A stretch of DNA of 64,000 bases from Anaerolineales bacterium UBA5195 (GCA_002412925.1 DHVZ01000080.1:18411-82410), one strand, 5' to 3'; shown: positions 33,361-42,663, counted from the stretch's first letter. The notes: generated from the letters alone by a model not told the origin. Made by a program: numbers and translations.

Positions 33361-33840
33361 ATGGAAAAACCACTCTCCCCTTCTGCGCAAAAAGTTCAGG
33401 ATACTCTCAACGGGCTTGGATATTCACTGACCGTGCTTGAATCTGAATTGCATACGCGGACCGCCCAACAGGCCGCCGACGCAGCAGGCTGCCGGTTGGG
33501 GCAAATCACAAAATCGTTGATTTTCAAGGGACAAGTCACAGGAAAACCGATCCTTGTCCTGACCAGCGGTGCCAACCGCGTGGACGAAGCACGTATCGCT
33601 ACGTACGCCGGGGAACCGATCGGCCGCGCCGACCCCGATTTTGTCCGCGCAGTGACAGGCTTTGCGATCGGCGGCGTTCCGCCTGTGGCGCACATGCAGC
33701 CGATGGAAACCTACATTGACGAAGACTTGATGCAATTTGAGTCCATCTGGGCCGCCGCAGGAACGCCAAACTCACTCTTTGAATTAATGCCCGCGGCCCT
33801 GCAAAAAATGACCAGCGGCCGGGTTGTGCAGGTAAAATAG
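33361..33840 (+). CDS. YbaK/EbsC-type aminoacyl-tRNA deacylase
   Basis: This 159-residue protein belongs to the YbaK/ProX-INS family, whose members hydrolyse mischarged tRNAs such as Cys-tRNA-Pro. Visible conserved sequence includes CRLGQITKSLIFKG with the catalytic Lys, and LTSGANRVDEARI. AVTGFAIGGVPPVAHMQ carries the GGVPP loop, and ESIWAAAGTPNSLFEL follows. The ATG directly follows the histidine-kinase stop, so the two are translated together. That pairing looks accidental. Confidence 0.88.
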   Translation: MEKPLSPSAQKVQDTLNGLGYSLTVLESELHTRTAQQAADAAGCRLGQITKSLIFKGQVTGKPILVLTSGANRVDEARIATYAGEPIGRADPDFVRAVTGFAIGGVPPVAHMQPMETYIDEDLMQFESIWAAAGTPNSLFELMPAALQKMTSGRVVQVK

Positions 33841-33876
33841 GCACTAAAAATGACCTATTATCAAGAGGCGTAACAG

Positions 33877-35622
33877 ATGGTTTCCACCTATTTGATTTAT
33901 GTTTTACTCCTGGCAATTGGTTTTGGCATTTCGGTTGTCCTGGCGATCAGGATTCTTAGTAATCCTCCAGCATACGGGCGTACCAGCTTGATGATGTCCG
34001 TGATTGCGGTGGCTATCTGGCTGTTCGGTTATGCAATGGAAATGGTCTCTGGCTCGCTCGAAGAAAAAATCTTCTGGGCAAAAATCCAATACCTGGGCAT
34101 TCCCTTCGTAGCGCCGGGGATTTTTTTCTTCACACTCGAGTATTCTGGGCGCGGCAGCTGGCTGACCAATTCAAAACGGATGGCACTGATCATCATCCCA
34201 ACCTTGATCACCACCCTGGCCTTTTCGAACGAACGCTTTAGGCTGATCTGGCCCAAAATAAACATGACACCCGAGATGAGCGTCTCGCCGCTCATCCTGG
34301 GGCATGGCCTGGGATTTTATATCGTTATTGGTTATTCCTATTCGCTACTGGCAATTGCCACAGTTATGCTGGCAATGATGGCTTTCAAAACGGGCAAGCT
34401 GTATCGACTTCAAGCCGTCGTGATGCTATTTGGGATGGCGATGCCTTGGGCGGGCAACGCTGCTTATATTTCAGGAGTAACAGGCTCTTCCGGGCTGGAC
34501 CTGACACCATTGATGCTGACCTTCACAAACTTAACTTTCCTAATGGGCTTTTTGCGCATCAAACTGATCGATATTATCCCTGTTGCGCAAGATGCCGTCT
34601 TTCGCTCCATGACTGAGGCCGTGGTAGTTCTTGATGAAAAGGAACGTATTATCGAAGTCAATCCTGCCGCCCAGCACATTTTTAAACGCTGGGAAGATTA
34701 CATCGGGGACAAAGTTCCCGCGCTCCTGCCGGAATGGAACGAATGGGTCAACAAAAACGATGCCCTTTCGCGGCAACTGGAAATTGAAGGACACACCTAC
34801 GAGTTGCGCACCGATCCCATCCTGAACAGACGTGGCAGGCAAAACGGTCAACTTGTCATTCTTGCTGATGTGACCACGCACAAACGTTACGAGAGCGAAC
34901 TTCTCCGGGCGCATGCTGAGGCTGTCGAGGCCAATCGCGTCAAAACGAAATTACTCGCCAATGTCAGCCACGATTTACGGACTCCGCTGAATGCGATTCT
35001 GGGGTATACAGAAATGCTGCATGCAGGTTCATTTGGGGCGCTTACATCCGAACAGGAAAACGCCACCTCTGAAATCTACGACAGCACCAATAAATTGCTC
35101 GTCTTTATAAATAACCTGATCGGACAGGCGCAAATCGAAACCGGCCGGGTGCTGATCAATACGCGGGCCTTCAGTCCGCAGGAGCTTGTCGAAGATATTC
35201 GCTCTACAGCCCAGTTTTGGGCCAAGAAAAAGGGCCTGAGCCTGTCATACGATCTTGACCCACAACTCCCAGAGACCATGAAGGGCGACCCCTACTGGCT
35301 CAAACAAATTCTGCTCAACTTGGTCAACAATGCGCTAAAATTTACCGACGAAGGTGGTGTTTATGTCTACTTTACCAGGTCAGGAGAAACTCATTGGTCT
35401 GTGCAGGTACGCGACACTGGCATAGGCATCCCCGCAGAAGCGCAAGCACGGATTTTCGAGGCTTTCCAGCAAGTGGAAAATACTAACCAAAAATCATCCG
35501 GTTCGGGCCTCGGGCTGTCGATCGTCCGGGAACTGGTCGCGCTCATGGATGGACAAATTGATCTTGAAAGTGAAGAGGGAAAAGGCAGCACTTTCACAAT
35601 CAGGCTGCCCATTTTATCCTGA
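33877..35622 (+). CDS. Membrane histidine kinase, 7TM-PAS-HisKA-HATPase
   Basis: The protein has 581 residues. The first 230 residues form seven hydrophobic helices with the arrangement of the histidine-kinase 7TM sensor (FWAKIQYLGIPFVAPGIFFFTLEYSG). A PAS domain (FRSMTEAVVVLDEKERIIEVNPAA) follows. The H-box is ANVSHDLRTPLNAILGY. ATPase boxes are LVNNALKFTDEG, VRDTGIGIPAE and GSGLGLSIVREL. No response regulator lies next to it. It is unrelated in its sensor part to the kinase at 31104. Confidence 0.92.
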   Translation: MVSTYLIYVLLLAIGFGISVVLAIRILSNPPAYGRTSLMMSVIAVAIWLFGYAMEMVSGSLEEKIFWAKIQYLGIPFVAPGIFFFTLEYSGRGSWLTNSKRMALIIIPTLITTLAFSNERFRLIWPKINMTPEMSVSPLILGHGLGFYIVIGYSYSLLAIATVMLAMMAFKTGKLYRLQAVVMLFGMAMPWAGNAAYISGVTGSSGLDLTPLMLTFTNLTFLMGFLRIKLIDIIPVAQDAVFRSMTEAVVVLDEKERIIEVNPAAQHIFKRWEDYIGDKVPALLPEWNEWVNKNDALSRQLEIEGHTYELRTDPILNRRGRQNGQLVILADVTTHKRYESELLRAHAEAVEANRVKTKLLANVSHDLRTPLNAILGYTEMLHAGSFGALTSEQENATSEIYDSTNKLLVFINNLIGQAQIETGRVLINTRAFSPQELVEDIRSTAQFWAKKKGLSLSYDLDPQLPETMKGDPYWLKQILLNLVNNALKFTDEGGVYVYFTRSGETHWSVQVRDTGIGIPAEAQARIFEAFQQVENTNQKSSGSGLGLSIVRELVALMDGQIDLESEEGKGSTFTIRLPILS

Positions 35623-35716
35623 CCATCAATTGTGATCGCAGGCATTTTAAAAGCTTAATCGGTGCTTATTCGGGGAAAATCATCGATTAATTTCCATCTT
35701 TCATTCTGCAAGATGT

Positions 35717-35722
35717 TATACT
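35717..35722 (+). promoter_or_regulatory. -10 box close to the next start codon
   Basis: TATACT lies ten bases before the ATG at 35733, giving a predicted leader of only about four nucleotides. No ribosome binding site is visible. Confidence 0.4.
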
Positions 35723-35732
35723 GCCCACCTAC

Positions 35733-38249
35733 ATGGAAAATATCACCTTTCTAAAGAGATCGCTCCTGTTCTTATATATCCTGCTTCCTGCGATTACAGG
35801 GGTTGCTGCGCTTAACTGGCTGGCAGCCATTCCATCCGACTCTCAAAGAGTCGTTTGGGTTGGTATGACAAGCAGCCGCTTGCTGATAGCCGGATTACTA
35901 TTTTTTGCTGCCACAGGATTTACGCTACTCGCCATCTTTGCCTGGCGGCAGACAGGAAAAACTATCCGGTGGCTGGAAGATAAACTCACCTCTCAGCGCT
36001 TCTTGGTTCTAACAGCCATCAGCAGCGGGGCTTTCTTCTTCGCAGCCTGGATATTCCTGGCCATCCCAGACAAATACCTGGGAGAATTGTGGGGCATCGA
36101 AGCGCGGCTGCGCCCATTGGTATGTTGGGTCTTGCTCCTCAGCTTCCAAATCCTGGCCGGGGTAATTGGCTGGCAAATCAACAAACAAATTAAACAAACA
36201 GGATCGCTAATAAACTCTCTACTCCCGGCCAGCCTGGCAGCATGGATTCTCCTTTCTATCTGGGTATTTATCGCAGTCACTAAATTGGGGTTAACCGGGG
36301 CAAACAGTTTCTGGTCCAAAGCAGGAGTTCCGGTGCTCTGGCCGCAAGTTCTTCTTTCGCTGGTGATTGCGCTTTTCTCACAATTCTTGTTGACACGCTT
36401 CACAAAGATATCCTCGAAACAAATTTGGCTCGATGCAGGCTTGTGCACCCTGATCTGGCTCTCAGCCATCATTTTATGGAACAATCAGGGCTATGTGCAG
36501 GGAGTTTTCAATACCCAGCCCAGGCCTCCCACAAACGAGATTTACCCGATCAACGATTCCCTCACTTATGACCTTTCCGCCCAAGGAATGCTCATCGGGC
36601 GGGCATTAACGAGTGAAACCCAAGACAAGCCGCTCTTTATTACGCACCTGGCCATCCTGCACGCGCTGGCTGGCACGAGTTATTTCAATTTTTACATCCT
36701 CCAAATCATCAGCTTCGCCTTCATCCCGGTCGTGGGTTACTACCTCGGCAAAAACCTGCACTCGCGCCCACTGGGAATCATGTTTGCTGCCTTGCTGGTC
36801 ATCAAAGAAAAAAACGCCATCGCACTAACCAATTACATTCACGTTTCCACTTCAAAAATGATTCTGAGTGAAATGCTCACCACGCTGGGCGTGCTGCTCT
36901 TTACGCTTTTCCTGGTCTGGTGGCTTAAAAATCCGCAGCGCTCCAACTCGAATTTATGGCTGGCAGGCGGAGTGCTGGGATTGACCAGCCTGGCCCGGCT
37001 GAATGCCATTGGAATTCTTCCTGTCACCGTCATCTTGATCGGCCTGGCCCTCAAGTTTAGATGGAAGGCCTGGGTTACGGCCTCCATCCTGATTGGCGCC
37101 TTTGTAGTAGTGAGCTCAGCCCCCTGGATAGCGCGCAATCTTGCCCAATCAGGCAATGCGTTTAATTTTATTCAGAGTAAAACGAACGGTGTGATTGTCA
37201 ACAAGCGCTATAATCCTTTAATCGAGGAGAGCGCCCCAACACAAAATGATGCCGGCAACCAGGCTCCTGCTTCAAGGATGCAAAACTACCTCGTTCTTGG
37301 ACAAGGCATTGCAACAAACTATTTTCACAACCTGATTGGCATCACCATTATGCTGCCCCCCTCGCTTGAGCTTTTCAAATTATTAGATCTGGTGCGCCTG
37401 CCCTACTGGCGTACAGAATGGGACGGAAGCCTGCTGCCAGGTGCATTCTGGATCATCCTGGGCGTTCTGATTTTTACCGCACTCGGGATTGCCTCAGCCT
37501 GGAAGCGCTGGCGCGCTGGTGGATTGGCTCCGCTAGCCGTGATCTTGGGTTACAACCTCACCACGGCTATCTCGTTGACCTCCGGCGGGCGCTATCTTGT
37601 GCCAATGGATTGGGGAGTGCTGTTCTACTTTTCCATCGGATTATTCGATGCAGCTACCTGGCTGCTAACCCTGTTTGGCTGGCGCGTGCCCAGCGAGCCG
37701 GTTGCCCCACAAAAACCTGATTTGCCAAACAGGGGATTCGCCTCACGTCTTTTGGTCACCTGCCTGGCCTTCCTTTTCATAGGTTCCCTGCCAATCATCC
37801 TGGAAACACTGCCGCCTGAACGTTATCCTGCAACTGTGAGCGTGGATGATTTTCTAAAAGCCAATCAAACCCAGCCTGAGTTTTCCCAAAAAACAATGCT
37901 GAGCATTACCAGCCTGTCGAAAGACCCGTTGGCAAGAGTGTTCTATGGGCGGACGCTTTACCCGCGCTATTTCGGTGAAAACAAAGGGGACGGCCCCACG
38001 CTGGACGAGGATGCGCTGATCGGCAGCGCAGGCTTCGACCGCCTGTCGTTTTTCCTGCTTGGGCGCGCAGACGAAACGACCGTTCTCCTGCCCATCAGCG
38101 CAAGACCCTCCTCGTCGATTTCCGGAGCCGACACCTGGGGGATCGGCTGTCAACGGACAAACCACGTCGAAGCAATCATCGTTGTTTTTCGGGCAAATGG
38201 AATCGTTCGAGTTTACCAACAAGAGCCCTTCAAGACCGCCTGCCAGTGA
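35733..38249 (+). CDS. Large polytopic membrane protein, possible GT-C glycosyltransferase
   Basis: The protein has 838 residues. About 12-14 hydrophobic helices cover residues 1-680, followed by a non-membrane C-terminal domain of roughly 150 residues, probably extracytoplasmic. The loop DSLTYDLSAQGMLIGRALT lies before a run of helices. GLTSLARLNAIGILPVTVILIGLAL resembles GT-C enzymes that use lipid-linked sugars, such as the ArnT and PMT families. I see no diagnostic Asp-Asp motif, so this is only a suggestion. The gene probably stands alone between a kinase and the convergent typA gene. Confidence 0.7.
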   Translation: MENITFLKRSLLFLYILLPAITGVAALNWLAAIPSDSQRVVWVGMTSSRLLIAGLLFFAATGFTLLAIFAWRQTGKTIRWLEDKLTSQRFLVLTAISSGAFFFAAWIFLAIPDKYLGELWGIEARLRPLVCWVLLLSFQILAGVIGWQINKQIKQTGSLINSLLPASLAAWILLSIWVFIAVTKLGLTGANSFWSKAGVPVLWPQVLLSLVIALFSQFLLTRFTKISSKQIWLDAGLCTLIWLSAIILWNNQGYVQGVFNTQPRPPTNEIYPINDSLTYDLSAQGMLIGRALTSETQDKPLFITHLAILHALAGTSYFNFYILQIISFAFIPVVGYYLGKNLHSRPLGIMFAALLVIKEKNAIALTNYIHVSTSKMILSEMLTTLGVLLFTLFLVWWLKNPQRSNSNLWLAGGVLGLTSLARLNAIGILPVTVILIGLALKFRWKAWVTASILIGAFVVVSSAPWIARNLAQSGNAFNFIQSKTNGVIVNKRYNPLIEESAPTQNDAGNQAPASRMQNYLVLGQGIATNYFHNLIGITIMLPPSLELFKLLDLVRLPYWRTEWDGSLLPGAFWIILGVLIFTALGIASAWKRWRAGGLAPLAVILGYNLTTAISLTSGGRYLVPMDWGVLFYFSIGLFDAATWLLTLFGWRVPSEPVAPQKPDLPNRGFASRLLVTCLAFLFIGSLPIILETLPPERYPATVSVDDFLKANQTQPEFSQKTMLSITSLSKDPLARVFYGRTLYPRYFGENKGDGPTLDEDALIGSAGFDRLSFFLLGRADETTVLLPISARPSSSISGADTWGIGCQRTNHVEAIIVVFRANGIVRVYQQEPFKTACQ

Positions 38250-38260
38250 TAAGAAAAGCA

Positions 38261-38312
38261 AAAAGAGAAACGAGCAATAAGTTCTGGCTTATCACTCGTT
38301 TCTCTTTTCTTC
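38261..38312. terminator. Bidirectional terminator
   Basis: AAAAGAGAAACGAG (38261-38274) pairs perfectly with CTCGTTTCTCTTTT (38295-38308), and an inner ATAAG...CTTAT pair extends the stem. It separates the convergent membrane-protein and typA genes. Confidence 0.85.
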
Positions 38313-38329
38313 TTCCTGCTCGCCAAAAA

Positions 38330-40189
38330 CTACTCTTCCAGCAGGGCTTCCTTGGCCTTTTTCGTCTGCTTGCCGCGTTCTTCTGTATCCAGGATACGTT
38401 TGCGAATACGGTAACTGAGCGGCGTCACTTCCAATAACTCGTCATCAGATAAATATTCGATCGCCTCGTCGATGCTCATCTGGCGCGGGGGAGTTAGTCG
38501 AATTTCCATATCGCCGCGCGCAGAACGCATGTTCGTCAGGTGCTTTTTCCGACAGACATTAATGGCAATATCGCCGCCGCGGCTGTTCTCGCCAATCACC
38601 ATGCCCATATAGACTTGCACGCCCGGATTTACAAACAAAGCACCCCGATCCTCCGCGCCCTTTAAGGCATATGCAGTGGTATCCCCGGCTTCCATCGCCA
38701 CGAGCGAGCCCGTGGAACGGGTAGCCATCGGTCCGGCCAACTCATCGTAGCCATGGAAGAGCGAGTTCATCACGCCATTACCGCGTGTGGCGGTCAGGAA
38801 TTGGTAACGGAAGCCCAGCAGCCCCCGGGTTGGAACAACATAGACCAGGCGAACGTGCCCATCGCCGGTATCTTCCATGTTCACCATTTGTCCCCGGCGG
38901 CTACCCAGCATTTCAACCACTACGCCCACGGTATCCGCGCTGGTTTCGATGTGCACCTCTTCATAAGGTTCGAGCAGCGTCCCATCATCGGCGGTGTGGA
39001 AAATAACTTCAGGCCGCGAAACCTGGAATTCGTAGCCTTCGCGGCGCATCGTCTCAATCAAAATCGCCAGGTGCAGTTCGCCCCGTCCAGAGATCAGAAA
39101 AGTATCCGCCGATTCGGTTTCGGCCACTCGCAAGGAAACGTTTGTGCGCAGCTCGTCAAACAGACGCTCTCGCAGTTTACGCGAGGTGCTCCACTTGCCT
39201 TCACGGCCCGAAAACGGGGAGGTATTGACGCCGAAAGTCATGCGGACTGTTGGTTCTTCCACCTTGATCGTGGGAAGCGCGACCGGATTCTGCGGGTCGG
39301 CCAGGGTCTCGCCGATGGCGATTCCGTCCAAACCGGCGAGGGCGATGATCTCACCCGCAGCCGCCTCTTCCACTTCGATCTTGCCCAACCCTTGATGGAT
39401 ATACAGATAACGCGCCGACTCAGGCAGATTTGTCCCATCCACCATCAGGCGGGCCAGCTTTTGACCAGCCCTGATCGTCCCAGCAAAAATCCGGCCCACA
39501 GCAGTAACGCCGCGGTAATCGTCATAGCCCAGGGTGGTGACCAGCATTTGGAGCGGAGCGTCCATATCCACCCTGGGAGGGGGAATGTGCCGCAAAATTG
39601 CCTGGAACAAAGGCTGTAAATCGGGACCCAGTTCGGGGGTCAGCCCGGCCCGCCCATAGGTGGCCTGGGCATAGATGACGGGGAAATCTGCCTGCGCGTC
39701 CGAAGCGCCCAATTCCACAAACAAATCAAAGGTGTCATTCAAGACTCGCGCCGGTTCGGCGTCCTTGCGGTCGACCTTGTTAACGACGACGATGGCTTTG
39801 TGTCCACGCTCGAGGGCTTTCTTCAGCACAAAACGGGTTTGCGGCATGGGGCCTTCGGCGGCATCGACAAGCAGCAACACGCCATCGACCATGTTCATGA
39901 CACGTTCGACCTCGCCGCCAAAATCAGCATGACCGGGGGTATCAACAATATTAATTTTTACCGTTTCGCCAGTCACCGGATCGGGAATGACGATGGCCGT
40001 GTTCTTGGCAAGGATGGTGATACCGCGCTCGCGTTCCAAATCGTTCGAATCCATGACGCGCTCGGTCAACTGCTGATTCTTGCGGAAAGTGTGTGATTGA
40101 CGCAGGAGAAAATCGACCAGGGTGGTTTTCCCATGGTCGACATGCGCGATAATGGCAATATTGCGGAGGTCAGTACGTTCTTTGATCAT
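38330..40189 (-). CDS. typA: Ribosome-associated translational GTPase TypA/BipA
   Basis: The protein has 619 residues from MIKERTDLRNIAIIAHVDHGKTTL. The frame continues upstream, but AAAGG before this ATG and conserved sequence from residue 4 fix the start. GTPase motifs are AHVDHGKTT, DTPGHADFGGEV and VVNKVDRKDAEPARV. The C-terminus (GEPARGMD-like region, RSARGDMEIRLTPP, IEYLSDDELLEVTP) is the TypA form. It acts on ribosomes in assembly and stress adaptation. Its 5' leader on the minus strand has a strong GC hairpin 18 bases before the ATG. Confidence 0.95.
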   Translation of the reverse strand: MIKERTDLRNIAIIAHVDHGKTTLVDFLLRQSHTFRKNQQLTERVMDSNDLERERGITILAKNTAIVIPDPVTGETVKINIVDTPGHADFGGEVERVMNMVDGVLLLVDAAEGPMPQTRFVLKKALERGHKAIVVVNKVDRKDAEPARVLNDTFDLFVELGASDAQADFPVIYAQATYGRAGLTPELGPDLQPLFQAILRHIPPPRVDMDAPLQMLVTTLGYDDYRGVTAVGRIFAGTIRAGQKLARLMVDGTNLPESARYLYIHQGLGKIEVEEAAAGEIIALAGLDGIAIGETLADPQNPVALPTIKVEEPTVRMTFGVNTSPFSGREGKWSTSRKLRERLFDELRTNVSLRVAETESADTFLISGRGELHLAILIETMRREGYEFQVSRPEVIFHTADDGTLLEPYEEVHIETSADTVGVVVEMLGSRRGQMVNMEDTGDGHVRLVYVVPTRGLLGFRYQFLTATRGNGVMNSLFHGYDELAGPMATRSTGSLVAMEAGDTTAYALKGAEDRGALFVNPGVQVYMGMVIGENSRGGDIAINVCRKKHLTNMRSARGDMEIRLTPPRQMSIDEAIEYLSDDELLEVTPLSYRIRKRILDTEERGKQTKKAKEALLEE

Positions 40190-40206
40190 ATTTACCTTTA
40201 CCCAAC

Positions 40207-40235
40207 GGAGGGGCGACCGGCTTGGTCGCCCCTCC
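40207..40235. repeat. Perfect hairpin in the typA leader
   Basis: GGAGGGGCGACC (40207-40218) and GGTCGCCCCTCC (40224-40235) form a perfect 12-pair stem with a five-base loop. It ends 18 bases from the typA ATG and has no T-run. It could be a dispersed repeat or modulate translation. A second CCCCGG...CCGGGG hairpin follows near 40257. Confidence 0.7.
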
Positions 40236-40307
40236 AAAATTCAACATAGATAAACCCCGGCCAACGGGACCGGGGACTCGTCGAAGGATGCCGTCTTACG
40301 GGGTATT

Positions 40308-40313
40308 ATTTTA
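40308..40313 (-). promoter_or_regulatory. Possible extended -10 box for typA
   Basis: The minus strand reads TGGTAAAAT, an extended -10 (TGnTAAAAT). It would give a leader of about 115 nt that includes the GC hairpins. No clear -35 box is visible, as expected for extended -10 promoters. Confidence 0.4.
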
Positions 40314-40359
40314 CCAGATTATGACCGCTTTGGGAGAAAATCGAATCAGCCCTGTCGAC

Positions 40360-41469
40360 TCAGCGCCAGGGTAAGGGGAAAATGCCCTCCGCCCGGGCAT
40401 CCCAAACTTTGACCCAGCCATAACTGGTTTCCCCAGCCTCGATATGCGGCAGGGCCTCTTCGAACTCGACTTTCGCCCTTTCAACGGCCTCGGAAAAGCT
40501 GGATTGTCCGATCATGGTGGTCTCGATGAAGTAATAATTGGCGTTCTGCTGATCCTTACGGATGCCCACATAGGCATGGCCCGGAATGAGGACGATGGCA
40601 GCTTCCAGGTGCAAAGCTTCTGCGGCAGCGGCATACAACAGCGCCAACTCGATGCAGTTGCCGCTGCGCTCTTCCAGAACCTCGGCTGGAAAGCGGATAC
40701 GTTGGGCATTCCCCGGCACAAAAGTAACTGTCGTGCTTACGTAGGTCAGGTTGTAGGTTTGTTCGGCCTGCCAGATGGCCTGCAGACGATCCCAAACCCC
40801 GCCGTCATCATCATCATCGACATGCTCCCCGTAACCACCCCAGACAATCCCAGATTTGGTGTAATCGGCTGCTTTGCGAAGCAATTCTTCCACGGCCGGG
40901 TCGGTGGGCGTGACCATCGCAGCCAGCAGTTGATAAACTTCGGCATCCGTAAACCCGGAAATCGCCCAGGGGAAATCGCGCCGGGCATACAGAGTGGTTT
41001 CGGCGGTCTCATCCAGCACCAGTTTTTCTTCGCCCTCCTGCAAAGCGACCACGCGCAGATGCACCTGGGCGAGCTTCTCCGACTCCAGCTTGTTGATGGA
41101 TTCAGGGACTAAACGCGGGTTTTGCCGGACTTCGAGGGATTCCCCGGCCGGGACTTCGACCGTCTCGATGGCTCTGGTGGAGTACCCGGTGATCTCGCTT
41201 TCGACCAGCATCCTGGCGGGGACATTATTCTCATTGGTCAGCGTAACGATAATAAAGTCGTCCAGCTTGGAACCGTACAATGGATAAATCACAGTGATCA
41301 ATTCCGAGGTATAGGCATAATCCGCCCCGAGCTTATCCACGCTGAATTTGGCCGCTGCCTGGGTGGCTTGCGTGTCCACAACTGGCGTACGGGAACCGCC
41401 TGAAAGCGAACAGGCCAGGGTCAATAATAGCAAGGGTAGCAATAATCGGAAAAACATCTTGGTGTGCAT
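40360..41469 (-). CDS. Transglutaminase-like lipoprotein
   Basis: This 369-residue protein starts at the ATG at 41469, behind CAGGAGGAGAT. A signal peptide with lipobox LTLAC shows that it is a lipoprotein. The C-terminal third has the transglutaminase-like Cys-His-Asp/Glu order: ERSGNCIELALLYAAAAEAL, PGHAYVGIR, then YYFIETT. The N-terminal half is probably beta-sandwich. An acidic stretch, EHVDDDDDGGVWD, may bind calcium. The family includes peptidases and peptide cyclases; the activity here is unknown. It stands alone. Confidence 0.8.
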   Translation of the reverse strand: MHTKMFFRLLLPLLLLTLACSLSGGSRTPVVDTQATQAAAKFSVDKLGADYAYTSELITVIYPLYGSKLDDFIIVTLTNENNVPARMLVESEITGYSTRAIETVEVPAGESLEVRQNPRLVPESINKLESEKLAQVHLRVVALQEGEEKLVLDETAETTLYARRDFPWAISGFTDAEVYQLLAAMVTPTDPAVEELLRKAADYTKSGIVWGGYGEHVDDDDDGGVWDRLQAIWQAEQTYNLTYVSTTVTFVPGNAQRIRFPAEVLEERSGNCIELALLYAAAAEALHLEAAIVLIPGHAYVGIRKDQQNANYYFIETTMIGQSSFSEAVERAKVEFEEALPHIEAGETSYGWVKVWDARAEGIFPLPWR

Positions 41470-41580
41470 ATCTCCTCCTGAACTGACAATGTGGACGCGC
41501 AACACCGCGTTCTGGATATCCAACCAAGAAAATTATACAACAATGACCGCTGAGTAAAACACCTATCACCTTATTCAGAA

Positions 41581-41687
41581 TCAGTAGTTCACGAAAGTTA
41601 GGAAAATTTCCGATTTTTGGGATGTTTGGCGGGCGTAAGCTCCGCCAAACATCCCAAAAATCGGGTTTATTCAAGATATTTCGTGAG
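41581..41687. repeat. 106-bp palindromic element, copy 2 (MITE-like)
   Basis: It has the same terminal TCAGTAGTTCACGAAA and TTTCGTGA as the element at 10702. Its core CGATTTTTGGGATGTTTGGCGG pairs with CCGCCAAACATCCCAAAAATCG. The arm sequence differs from copy 1 but pairs equally well, showing compensatory change. The element ends four bases before the stop codon of the hemolysin-III gene and may serve as its terminator. Confidence 0.85.
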
Positions 41688-41690
41688 GAA

Positions 41691-42338
41691 TTATCCAGCC
41701 GAGGAAATCACACCCAGCACAGCCACAAAGTGCGCCGCCGCACCTGCCAGAACAAAGAGATGCCAGACTTCATGGTAGCCGAATTTGCCGGGTACAAAAT
41801 CAAATATCTTGGTGGCGTAGACTACAGCGCCGAGGGTGTAGACCACCCCGCCCACGATCAGCCAGGTGAGAACCATGGGGGAAAGCGCAGTGGTCATCTG
41901 CCCGGCAGCGGAAACGCACAGCCAGCCCATGATGACATAAACTGTCGCAGAGACCCAGCGAGGTTCCTCGAGAATATAAACCTTGATTAGAATCCCGACA
42001 AAAGCGATCGACCAGACGATCCCCAGCAAACCCCAGCGGTAAAAACCGGTAAAGGCGTTGATACAGATTGGCGTATAGGTCCCGGCGATCAACAGGTAGA
42101 TGGCGGAATGGTCAAGTTTGCGCAGAATTTCAACTGTCTTTGGCCCGGCCTTGACCGAGTGATAGGTGGCGCTGGCTGCAAAAAGCGCGATCAAGCTGAG
42201 GCCATAGACCAATACCGATACGATTTTGGCGACACCGTTCGAGGCCACCACCAATAAAGCAATTTGCCCAAACAAAGCAGCAATCGCGCCGCCGAGATGG
42301 GTCATTCCGTTGACTGGTTCACGTAGTTTTGTAAACAT
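41691..42338 (-). CDS. Hemolysin III / PAQR-family membrane protein
   Basis: The protein has 215 residues and seven hydrophobic helices. AAAGGAACTCCC precedes the ATG. The family landmarks are NGMTHLGGAIAALFG, ASATYHSV (first conserved His), KLDHSAIYLLIAGTYTP (conserved Asp-His) and a C-terminal EVWHLFVLAGAAAHF with the HxxxH-type metal site. Bacterial members are named hemolysin III, but many act in lipid homeostasis, so haemolysis should not be assumed. Confidence 0.92.
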   Translation of the reverse strand: MFTKLREPVNGMTHLGGAIAALFGQIALLVVASNGVAKIVSVLVYGLSLIALFAASATYHSVKAGPKTVEILRKLDHSAIYLLIAGTYTPICINAFTGFYRWGLLGIVWSIAFVGILIKVYILEEPRWVSATVYVIMGWLCVSAAGQMTTALSPMVLTWLIVGGVVYTLGAVVYATKIFDFVPGKFGYHEVWHLFVLAGAAAHFVAVLGVISSAG

Positions 42339-42435
42339 GGGAGTTCCTTTCAGGGTTTGGAATTAAAGAGATGATACTCCGCGCGGCCCGGACCTGCCTG
42401 TCATCTGGCTATCGGTTGGCTAACAATTGATATTT

Positions 42436-42481
42436 GGCGCAGGTCTGGAGGCTTGTGCCAAACAATCTGGAGACCTGCGCC
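42436..42481. repeat. Inverted repeat upstream of the ABC-F leader
   Basis: GGCGCAGGTCT (42436-42446) and AGACCTGCGCC (42471-42481) are perfect 11-base arms; the centre contains a further TGTGCCAAACAATCTGG. It lies about 60 bases upstream of the -10 box of the ABC-F leader. It has the look of a dispersed repeat. Confidence 0.65.
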
Positions 42482-42539
42482 CACCGCTCGAAATGGCCCT
42501 TTGGGATCCTCCGTGGGACAGCCAGTTGTGCTTTTGAAT

Positions 42540-42548
42540 ATGATATAA
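42540..42548 (+). promoter_or_regulatory. Extended -10 promoter for the ABC-F leader RNA
   Basis: ATGATATAAT contains TGnTATAAT, a perfect extended -10 box. Transcription should start near 42555, a few bases before the upstream ORF at 42559. No convincing -35 box is needed or seen. Confidence 0.65.
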
Positions 42549-42558
42549 TCCCGTTGCG

Positions 42559-42663
42559 ATGCTTTACGAACTTACTGGCAGCTTTTCCGTCCTTTATATC
42601 GGTGTGCGTGGGTTTATCCCCGAACAGGCCTCCTCGAATCGCGCCTGTTGCCGGAAAAAGTGA
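42559..42663 (+). CDS. Putative 34-codon upstream ORF (leader peptide) before the ABC-F gene
   Basis: The reading frame runs from ATG to TGA, encoding MLYELTGSFSVLYIGVRGF followed by IPEQASSNRACCRKK. It starts 10 bases after the -10 box, so translation would begin almost at the RNA 5' end. No Shine-Dalgarno sequence precedes it. It ends 24 bases before a strong terminator and 160 bases before the ABC-F start. Such an arrangement would fit ribosome-mediated attenuation. It could also be chance. Confidence 0.35.
   Translation: MLYELTGSFSVLYIGVRGFIPEQASSNRACCRKK

Noticed and set aside
38753..39619. Open frame of 288 codons antisense to typA
   Set aside because: It lies completely over conserved typA coding sequence and has no family motif or start signals.
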